The notes beneath the pieces were generated by a model, which was given only the letters and a program-made list of their open reading frames with translations, searched no databases and had not been told where the DNA came from. A stretch of 64,000 bases of DNA from Schistosoma haematobium (Eukaryota > Platyhelminthes > Trematoda > Strigeidida > Schistosomatidae), in NCBI RefSeq assembly GCF_000699445.3, contig NC_067199.1, forward strand, positions 28,418,402 through 28,482,401, in the 5' to 3' direction. A program made the translations under genes and the position numbers. This document shows, one piece after another, positions 49,587-61,500 of the stretch. Within the stretch, counting starts at the first letter, position 1. Every line of letters begins with the position of its first letter.

Positions 49587-52500
49587 TAGCGTATTTATAA
49601 AAAGATCTAACAAAATGATCAGATGGAATAAATAAATTTAGAAGACCTTAGTCCTTACTTACTGGACATAGTAATCTGCAATCAGGACATACAAGTTTTC
49701 CTTTCACAGTAAGACTTTGTTTTGTTAAACAAGCGTTAATTTCACTAAGTTCTCCTGGTACTTCACAAGGAATCGACATACCTCCAGCAAGTTCTAAAAT
49801 CAAACCACCTTCAGTCATTGAACATCGGAACTGAAATTTTTTGGAAAAAAAATTATACGTATACCTAATGATAACGTTTGTAAGAAAGATAATAGGAAAC
49901 TACGGTTTTAAAAGTGTTCGTGATTCTTCATTTAGAATATGTATTTAAATATTTAAGAGAGGGCGACAAATATTCGTAAACTATAAAAATATGTTTTAAA
50001 GAATGACTATGGTTATAACTTTTTAAAACTTACTAACAAATTTTAATAATCTACTAACCAAATACATACAACTTCTCTCCTACATTTATTAACCACTAAA
50101 TTTAATGATCTTTGGCCTATCGATAAACTGACTATAATTAACTTCTATGAGATTATTATAGGTGCTTGACAGTCCTAGAATAAGATGGGAAAGTTTACGG
50201 CATCCTCAAGTTTGAAATAAATCTTCGACTGTCATTAGTTTGCACTAGAAGCCAAAAATTGTCTAAAAAATTAAGTAAAAACTAAACAAAAATCAAATCT
50301 TTTAAATTATAAATACGATAAAAAGGTGGTCGTTGCTCTCAGAAATGGGAAAATTAATCAAAAACACTGTCTAAATAAGAATACAGCTCAATGTAGAATA
50401 TGACGGACAAAGAGTAAGCTAAATAAGAATTATGAAAGTTTATAAATAAGATCGAAGTGATTAAACAAGAAAGAATTAATATGGAGTGATCTCAGAAGGA
50501 TTTTAGTGTTCCATTTTCATATTAACTTTGTGAACAGTTTAAATGAACTATGCTTATGATAGATTTTGAAGAAGATAAAGATACGTATATTTATGATACA
50601 TTCTTAATAGGAACCAATAATTTTGGTACAGAAATAATTATTAGGCTTCACATGAATACTTTTATAGAATATGAAAATCTTACTAAATAGCTAGAAAACT
50701 CATAGGTTACAAAGGACGTATGAAATTTTTCAGTATCTTAGACATGTTCTTCACCAGTGTGACGCATTAGATAAAATAAGAAAGTGACTATCATAATATT
50801 GCAGTAATATATATGAAACAAATGCTTTGCACTTCAATAAAGAATAGTTACAAAGTGATTTCATATACTGAATGAACAAAGGTAAAACTGAAAACGAGGT
50901 CTTTTGCTGTTCTACAGTGTTCAGAAGGTTAAGCGCGCTAGACATAATCATGGGGGAAATTTTTCAAATCATACTGTGTAACATCCAGCTCCTTCCACTG
51001 GCGGAACAAATAAGGAATCTCCATTAATTAAATACCAGTTGGGACTATGCTCTACACAAACAGAATCCATACCAAATCGTTCAAGTTTAAAGTTGTGATG
51101 TGGATCTGTAAAATAAGTAAAAAAACGAATGAAAAGTGAATTGCCCATACCAGTTTGTGAGGTAATCTAGGTCTGTGAGAGAAACGAAAAGCCGAAATCG
51201 TTATAAACTACAATACACAACTTTGAATGAATTCATACTGACAAGGAAGTTTAGTTAGATAATCAACACCACATATTTATCAATTATTTGGAGGCGAATA
51301 TTATGGTTATATATTTTCAAGTACCCTATAAATATGGGAAAAAAGCTTATGAATTGTATTGAGCTATTTATAAATAACATAATATAAAGTTGACTTCAGC
51401 TTTAAATCCAATTGGGACCAACAATTTGATTGAAGTTTACTTCCTTCTCAATAATAACTATGTGTCACGAAAGAAATATCAAGTATCCTAATGTATCTCT
51501 GATATATACTACAATTCTTTCTGAATGATTTTACTTGCTGTCATCCTGTTTTCGTCCATTCAATTACAAAAAGCATCACCAATACTTCAAAACAAATGAA
51601 ATCACTTGATGAGAAGCGAGTGAAATTAATTATCATTAAAATTAGTTTATTTCAAAACATTCAATGAAACAAAACAATCAAATGAAAACTATCCCATTTA
51701 AAGTTTAATATTTATTTTTGTTAGTTCATTCGGAGAAATCAAGAGGAAAAAAGCAACAGATATTACCAATAAATATAACAAATAGTTCATCTTGAGCTCA
51801 TATAAACTGATAGCCTGGCTATAATAAACAATTCAGTTGATAAATCGAAACAGTACAAAAAAAGAGACTAACCCGATTAGTCTATTGAGTAATTTAATAC
51901 AATTAGAATATAGAAACAAAACTATTTGGCAATTTCAGAAAGGGTTTTGTGGATACTATAGTAATATTAATAAATGAGGCCATGAGTCAATTGAAGCCCG
52001 ACCACTATGGAAAACCTGGAAACACTAGACGGCCGGGTTCGAATCTCGCGAGGCGGAATCGAGGAGGAGAACTTCTGAGGAGTCCCACAATAGGACGAAA
52101 CGGCCGTCCACTGCTTCCGGGCTTTTTTTTTAGCTTCAATTGACTCATGATCTCAATTATTGAAATTACCTGGCAATTGTTCGATAGAAACTAATTTGAC
52201 TGTCATATGATTTAAAATATACTTCTTTTAAAAATGAAGTGAATAATGACAATATTGAATTTGATTTATTAATTTAACATTATATAAATTTTACTATAAG
52301 TTAAAATGAAGTGTCAATGTAAACAAGATTTAATTTAAGTTACCTTTCAAATTAGTTGATGCATGACAATGAGTATTAGCAATTGATTTTCCTACATCAT
52401 CTTCCCATTCAATTTCCTACAAAAAATGTTTATATAAGAGTGAATAGAAATTGACTCATGACCACAACTACTGAAATGACTTAAATCTCCACAAAACCCT

Positions 52501-55500
52501 TTCTGATGCTATTAAATGTATTGAGGCAAAACATTTCAATGAAGATAAAAAAACCCATAATATATTTGTGATATCCCAATGAGTAGGAATTCGAATTTCT
52601 GATGTTTCGTAACGTAATGTAAGCCAATATTTCAAAGTAAACAAATGGATAACCGAATTAAATAGTATAAAGGAACAAGGCAGAATACTTAGTCTAGTCG
52701 AAATCAAAATCAGAATAAGTCTGATTATGTCTATGTCATGTGAACATTTAGGTCATGATTATGTGTTTAAATATCACATTAAGTGAATTTTTGGTCTTTA
52801 TATTTAGACCATGTTTTACTATAGTTAAGAAAATCTTAAGTAGCCATCGAATGTATGTTTTTGGAAACTCTCAAACAGAATCATATAAACAGAGATGAAC
52901 TTAAGGCAATATCTAGGAAATTCGCACATGATGCACATATGCCAATAAGTGACTGATTAATTGCAGTTCTAAACATCAATGGAAGGATTCAAACAATCAA
53001 TACAAAAAATCAATTAGAATCAGATATATTTTATACGAATATTTGTCAATATTTAAATGAATAGTTTGATAGAAACTCAAATATAATTTTCTCAATTAAG
53101 GATCAAATTTAGTTTATACAACTGGATTTTACTTACATGTACACTAAAGTTTAGACCCTTCACACTTTTTTAACTGTGTTTATATCATGGATCTAAATAC
53201 CCGAAATAACGATGCTAAATCAACAGACAACAAGTGAGAGTTTTCTTTCTATAGTTTTGTCCATTTAATTGTTATACCGTTAAAAATCCCAACAACAAAA
53301 ATGCTTAACTCTCACACATTCACAATTACATAATACTCTCTAAGTGAATGATTTTGTTAGCAGTATAATTAAATAAAATAATTTAATTAACAAACCTGAT
53401 GATATGGACAGTAATTAGCCAAAGCTATTTTTCCTCCTAATTTAACCAAAGGATACTGATTAGTTAAGTTTCCAGTACCTAGATTGATTTCAGAATTCAA
53501 TGTAACAGTCGAGAAATTTGTATTAACGAAATATACATATTCATCAGGCAATGGTTTGGAATATTCAATTAGGTTACAAAATCCATAACTTTCTTCACCA
53601 GGTGTACAGCTAACCTGTAATCCATTATTTTTGTTGTGAAAGCTTGAAGTTAACTGTTGACAAAACGGTGCAATTGGATGACCACTATATAAAGGAAAAG
53701 AAAACAAATTACGTTAATTAATACCCAAAGAATATTTGTTTGTGAACGAAGATAGTTTACCTTCTGTTTAATCCACGTATTAAAGTATTATGTAATTTAC
53801 GAAATCTACGAGGAAAAATTTACATAATTAGCAGCGATTGTGAGATATTCATATTCTAATATAATAACTCGTGAAAGTCAACTTCCTGAATTCACATACT
53901 AAAAAATAAATGAAAACACATCTCAGACCAAATCTCAGAAGCTGTCAGAGTAAGAGGTTGGATGACCGGTGTTCGCTCGAGACTACAGAGCAAATCGTGG
54001 TCCTTGGACTGAATCACGTGCGGTTAGAAAACTAGGCCAAGTTATGTACGAGGTAAAGGTGGGAAGAGACACATGGACTAGACACCGAAACCAACTAGGA
54101 AAGCGGATAGCCTCAGACCGCCCATCAACAGAAGTAAACCTTCCCCTTGACATCCTGCTTAAAACCTTCAACTTACCAGCAGCCCCGCCACGAGAAGAAG
54201 CTCAACAACAAGCTTATCACCGTTTCAGAAGGTGGCCTCCCCGACAGCGGCGAGCAACAGTCAAGATGCAAGTCGACCCCAGGAAAGTACGCTATTAAAA
54301 CCGGGACGTGTGTTTTATTTATTATTATTTGAACACATAAATATTGGTACAAGAGAACGCCAATATATATGCGCCACACAAAAAAATGAGAATTCGAGGA
54401 GAGAAAAAGGTAAGGAGCGTAAAAAAAGAGAACAATAACGAGGAGATTGGTGTAAGGTAGTGTAGTAATAATGAGGGAACGGAAAGTTACAATCAGAAGA
54501 AATCTTTCAGTTAAGGGAGACACAACCACTTTTTATGAAGAAAGTAAAAGAAGGTTACAGCAGGATCGCCACTGGCTTCTATTCTGAGCCATATCTGATA
54601 ACGTCTCCAGCTACTGTGTTGCACCATCTCTCGGACCCCAGCCAGGGAGTCGTGAAGGACCAACAGAAGCCAGTCCTTTGTAGCTTTCTTTCATGCCACG
54701 ACACCATGTCATACACTGACCAACTCTCCGCATTTTCCAATCAGTCCCAGAGTCGGCAAATAATGCACGATGTTGGATGACATTCGTAGTACATGTCCAA
54801 GCCACCGAAGTCGGTGTTTCAAGATGGTGACACCAATTGAATTATCGTCTCTGCGCCGAACCTCTGCATTACTAACATGGTGTTGCCACTGGATGTCAGC
54901 AATCCTTCGGAGAAAGCGATGATCGAACACAGAGAGTCGTCTAACGTCCTCAACTCGAAGAGACCAGGTTTCACAAGCATAGAGCAGAACTGCTCTCACC
55001 GACGCGTTGTAGATCCGACCTTTTACAGCCAGACTAACATCACGAAGGCGCCAAAGGTGGCCCAGATTGGCATAAGCCGCTCTGGCTTTCACTATTCGTG
55101 CATTGATCTCATCACTCACACCACCACCAGCACTTATGCAGCTACCCAGATACACGAACTTCTCGACTACTTCTATCTGTTCACCATCTAGAGTGAGTAC
55201 AGGATTAGAATCCTGCCAGTCTTGTAGAAGTACTTTGCACATCGAAGGCGCAAAGCTCATACCGTACCTACGGACACTGATTGCCAACTGATTAATTGCG
55301 GATTGCATGCCTTGGGCATTATCGCACAGCAAGACAATATCGTCCGCATACTCAAGGTCGATGAGTCTTTCTCCAGGCAACAGATCCACACCTCAATTGC
55401 GTACATCCATCAGAGCTGTTTACAGAATGTCATCGATAGCAACATTGAAGAGGAATGGTGAGATTGGGCACCCTTGTCTAACCCCACTGCTCGAATGGAA

Positions 55501-58500
55501 CAATGGAGAAAGGTGGTTGTATGCCCTCACTCTGCCTGAGGTGTTTGTATACAGGGCTTTTAGGACGTTAATAAACTTCTCAGGCACACCCTTCTTCAAT
55601 AGACAATCCCAGAGAACAGCCCTGTCCAACGAATCGAAGGCAGCCCTGATGTCAAGAAACACTACGATTGTTGGCCTTTGACAAGTATGGCGGTGTTCTA
55701 ACATTTGGTGGAGGGTGAAGATATGATCAATACATCCTCGACCAGAACGAAACCCAGCCTGCTCCTCGCGAGTCAATCTTTCTCGGGTTTTGAACAATCT
55801 ACGAAGTATGACGGAAGCCAATAGCTTGGACGCAATCGGAAGTAGACTTATCCCCCGATATTTGTTGCAGGAACGACGTGAACCCTTTTTAAAGATAGGG
55901 ACAACTATAGACTCATTCCATGACGTTGGTACACGCTCTAGTTCCCAAACCTTTGTAAACAACGTCGTCAATTCCTTAGTCAAAAAGTCACCACCATCTT
56001 TAAAAAGAGCCGGAAGTAAGTCATCTGGGTCAGGTGATTTGTAACGCTTCAAGAGTTGGAGTAGACGGTCCCCGTTATCTGACCTGTGACCAACAAGTCC
56101 CCATCGGCCACCTAAACGACTCTCTTCTGTGCCTAGACGCCCGACCTGAGCATTCAAGTCTCTGGCTAGTACCACAATATCTGTCGAACGCACTTCCTGG
56201 AGAAGAACAGTTAACTGGTGGTAAAACTGATCCTTGATGGCATCCGGGCTGCAATCTGTCGGGGCTTAGGCGGAGATGACGAAAAGACATCGTTTCTCAC
56301 ACCGATTTCTTCTCACTTTGATGGAACTTTCTAATCTAACAGCACATAGGCGACTGTTAATCGGGATCCAATCGATTAGTGCTGCCTCAGCTCTAGCGCT
56401 TAGTGCGGCACCAACGCCAGCAAGACCAGACGGAGATGCCACAGGGTCCCCGGATAAACGCACGTAAAACAAGGTTTTTGAAGCGACAGATGGAGAGAAA
56501 ATTTGAATTTCCTTATTTTCGCGCCAAAGGCGCTCTTGTCACCTTCATGTCGTATTTCCCACTGGGAAATATCTTAAATACTATTGGTCCGTTGGGTCTT
56601 TTAGTATGCTATTTGGTAACTCTCCCCAAGGACAGTTTTTTACTGTATATATACGTTTTGGATTGTTGTTATCGCTCATTTCTGGCTGTTTGCAGAGTGT
56701 ACTTCCCCATTCCAAGATTGGACTTCTCCCTCTAGTTAGAGGGGCTGGGACGCATCAATAGCTAGCTTACTGGTCTTTGGTCAGCGAGTTTTGTTTCTCG
56801 TTCGCAGATTAAGTGAACTCGTGATAGCTTCAACCCTAGCATAATCTCAACTAATAATATTGCTCTAATATCCACAAAACCCCTTCTGAAAACACAATAC
56901 GCTACATAATTTAGTTATGAAAACTAAAAATTTACGGTGTCATGCAAACTACTAGCTTCAAAATACATTTAAGTAAAAGTTGTTTAGAAGTGTAAATCTT
57001 TTATAAGGAAATTTCTGTTCAATATCTTATTCCAAAATTTTGGGACAAGTTCGTATAAGAAGTGGTTTGGTTATAGAAACTCCAAATATTTTTTATAGTT
57101 CACTAACAGTGAACCGTTTGAAACTATGCCACCAAAGTATCGTTACGACTCAAATGTAAAAGTCTGTCATTCTATGTTTGCCTTGTCAATAAATACAGTA
57201 GAAAATATTCTGCTTATTAGATTCATTAATTATATGTACAACATAAAACAAACTATTCAGAAAAGCTTATTTTGCTACTGAAGACGTCTATATGCTATAG
57301 TAATTCCACTGAGTCCACCCAATGAATATGTTAAATTCTATATGGAGCACTAAAGTGCTTCCTCAAAGCTTTATGCAACTGATAATTGTTCAAGGGATTT
57401 ATCAAGCCGAAGTACGTAATCAAACCATGCATGAAGATCTATGTTACAGTTTATTATCAAATTGATGTTCATTGAACTCTCTTCCATTATATAAATTAGT
57501 CCTTAGATGGGAGCTTTAATTTTGTAATTTTTAGTTCTAAGTCAAAATATAAAGTGGCCTGACTTCAGTAGTAACTAATAATTAATTTAGTCGTGATTTC
57601 TAATCACTGAAGAACGACTTAAAAAAGACACATTGTCCGAATGTCATGACTTAATTTGATGCTTTTCCTGTAATGCACGACCGAGACCTCAACAAGAATG
57701 GAAATCGGTATCTTTTGATGGGATTCTCAACTAAGTCAAGGAGGTCACGATTCGATAATGGACTATTGTGCTGTCAGCAGGCATTTTCATACCATCCTCT
57801 AGTCCAATGATTCCAACTGATCTGTACAGATCTCCAAAGTCGTCAATAACGATTGGGTTATTTCGAACGTTTATGTTGACTATTCTCAAATTAATCAAAT
57901 GCATAATCCACTAACCTGTAAACATTCAACATTAGTGTAAATATTGAATAGCGAAAGTTTTACATCAAATTACTTACCCACGACTTTGTTCTAGCATGTA
58001 TTCTAAACAACTGCCAGTAGCAAAGGTACATCCTCGACCTCTACCCCAACTGAAAGACTGAGATAATGCATAGTTTGGGATGTACCAGCTTAAATTAAGA
58101 AAAAAAATCAAAATTGTAAACCGTTTGTAAATTGCTTCTACTAGAAAATTAAATATGAATGTACAAAATAAAGGTTTCTTAAGCTTCTACTTCAGAAGAT
58201 CTAGGAGTGACGAGAATGTTAATTATTTATTACACAATTTTAAGGATTCAGGTGAAAAGTTCCACTAACAATTATATGAAAGCCAATCAACCCACAGTTC
58301 AAGAGATCAAAAATAGCATGACTAATGGTAAATTATAACAGTTAAACTCGGTCATTTGTTGATTAGATGTTTAGCTCAGCAAACAGTCTGTTGAAAACCA
58401 AACAAATACTTTGAAAATGTAGTGTCTGAAAACACTAAGAAACTACATAAAACTACGAACGAATTTGTTAGGATATTAAGAACGAGCACAAAATTCTGTT

Positions 58501-61500
58501 TCCCTCATCAATCATTGGAATACATTTGAAAAGTATGATCCATTGTTATAATTGAAGAACTTTGAAAAGCTATTTGGCAAACAAACTGTTGATATTCATT
58601 CTTAGTTTTAACTATTTAATTGTACTATACCGTTGAGCCAGGTGGTCGGCTTCAAGGCCTGCTGCTCCGGCAACATCGGTCAGACTGTCCTGCCCTCCAT
58701 GGCCGGTGACGACTGATCCACCAAACGAGGAGGAAGTCCGCAAGGAACTCCAACTCTTGAAGCGTTACAAATCACCTGACCCAGATGACTTACTTCCGGC
58801 TCTTTTTAAAGATGGTGGTGACTTTTTGACTAAGGAATTGACGACGTTGTTTACAAAGGTTTGGGAACTAGAGCGTGTACCAACGTCATGGAATGAGTCT
58901 ATAGTTGTCCCTATCTTTAAAAAGGGTTCACGTCGTTCCTGCAACAAATATCGGGGGATAAGTCTACTTCCGATTGCGTCCAAGCTATTGGCTTCCGTCA
59001 TACTTCGTAGATTGTTCAAAACCCGAGAAAGATTGACTCGCGAGGAGCAGGCTGGGTTTCGTTCTGGTCGAGGATGTATTGATCATATCTTCACCCTCCA
59101 CCAAATGTTAGAACACCGCCATACTTGTCAAAGGCCAACAATCGTAGTGTTTCTTGACATCAGGGCTGCCTTCGATTCGTTGGACAGGGCTGTTCTCTGG
59201 GATTGTCTATTGAAGAAGGGTGTGCCTGAGAAGTTTATTAACGTCCTAAAAGCCCTGTATACAAACACCTCAGGCAGAGTGAGGGCATACAACCACCTTT
59301 CTCCATTGTTCCATTCGAGCAGTGGGGTTAGACAAGGGTGCCCAATCTCACCATTCCTCTTCAATGTTGCTATCGATGACATTCTGTAAACAGCTCTGAT
59401 GGATGTACGCAATTGAGGTGTGGATCTGTTGCCTGGAGAAAGACTCATCGACCTTGAGTATGCGGACGATATTGTCTTGCTGTGCGATAATGCCCAAGGC
59501 ATGCAATCCGCAATTAATCAGTTGGCAATCAGTGTCCGTAGGTACGGTATGAGCTTTGCGCCTTCGATGTGCAAAGTACTTCTACAAGACTGGCAGGATT
59601 CTAATCCTGTACTCACTCTAGATGGTGAACAGATAGAAGTAGTCGAGAAGTTCGTGTATCTGGGTAGCTGCATAAGTGCTGGTGGTGGTGTGAGTGATGA
59701 GATCAATGCACGAATAGTGAAAGCCAGAGCGGCTTATGCCAATCTGGGCCACCTTTGGCGCCTTCGTGATGTTAGTCTGGCTGTAAAGGTCGGATCTACA
59801 ACGCGTCGGTGAGAGCAGTTCTGCTCTATGCTTGTGAAACCTGGTCTCTTCGAGTTGAGGACGTTAGACGACTCTCTGTGTTCGATCATCGCTTTCTCCG
59901 AAGGATTGCTGACATCCAGTGGCAACACCATGTTAGTAATGCAGAGGTTCGGCGCAGAGACGATAATTCAATTGGTGTCACCATCTTGAAACACCGACTT
60001 CGGTGGCTTGGACATGTACTACGAATGTCATCCAACATCGTGCATTATTTGCCGACTCTGGGACTGATTGGAAAATGCGGAGAGTTGGTCAGTGTATGAC
60101 ATGGTGTCGTGGCATGAAAGAAAGCTACAAAGGACTGGCTTCTGTTGGTCCTTCACGACTCCCTGGCTGGGGTCCGAGAGATGGTGCAACACAGTAGCTG
60201 GAGACGTTATCAGATATGGCTCAGAATAGAAGCCAGTGGCGATCCTGCTGTAACCTTCTTTTACTTTCTTCATAAAAAGTGGTTGTGTCTCCCTTAACTG
60301 AAAGATTTCTTCTGATTGTAACTTTCCGTTCCCTCATTATTACTACACTACCTTACACCAATCTCCTCGTTATTGTTCTCTTTTTTTACGCTCCTTACCT
60401 TTTTCTCTCCTCGAATTCTCATTTTTTTGTGTGGCGCATATATATTGGCGTTCTCTTGTACCAATATTTATGTGTTCAAATAAATAAATAAATAAATAAA
60501 TAAACTATACCGTTGAAGGAGTTTGTTTACAGTCACCAGGTGAAATCATGCTAAAGTATATATGTGTAACTTAGTTCATCGATGATTTACGATATTAGTT
60601 AAACAAATCTATCATTTGCAATGTATTTGTAGGTAAACAGATACTTTTATTAACCTTCAACTTGTCAGAAAATATTTTCTCAATAACGTGGAAACCAGAT
60701 TATGATGAGTGAAGTTTGAGATTTTGAGTTTAAGATTCTGAAACTCAATACATAAAAAGTTCTTTTGAATAAAATCATTTCGATAATCTATGTCTACAAC
60801 CAAGAGCGTAGTTAGAAAGTAATTTTTTCTTTTTTTCGAAAATTTCTTTACTGATTATGTTAATTGACAAACAAAATTATCCCGTTAATCACATCACACC
60901 TTTACAACTGACTATTAAGTGTCGGACTTTCATACAGTATATTTCAAATGAACTGTTGTAATGTTGAGTATTTACATATAATACAATGAGCATTGAAAAA
61001 TTTGAATAAGATCTAGGAATTGTAGGCTAATTTTAAGTGATCACCACATAATTATCTTAAAGCACTGAGATTTAAACGTTTTATTAATGGGAGAAAAAGT
61101 AATCAACTCTTAGGGATATAAATTTAGAATACAAAGGGTTTAGAGCCACTTGAACTTAATGAGCTTACCCGGTATCCTCCATCATTGCCAGAGTAATCGG
61201 TGAAATTCGAAAAGAATTTGTGTATGTTGCCGTCATTAAATCATTCTTTAAAAAATGTTTGAAAATTTAGAAATTTAAATGTAACTACTCATAAGTAACT
61301 TAGTATCTAAGACATAAACCATAAACAACAAGCTACGGAAATACGAACAAAACAAGTACTATTGTGATTTTTGAGTTGATGGATTTTAAAATATTCACGG
61401 AGATTTAACAATTGATCCCGAGAGAAATAGTTGATCATGAATACTTGATGGTTATTTGTTGAAGAATGACGAAATAGTTCAATTTCATAGGAAGAACAAA

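Noticed and set aside
54877..55191. Plus-strand open frames in RTE copy 1, and the matching minus-strand frames in copy 2
   Set aside because: They are antisense shadows of the reverse transcriptase.
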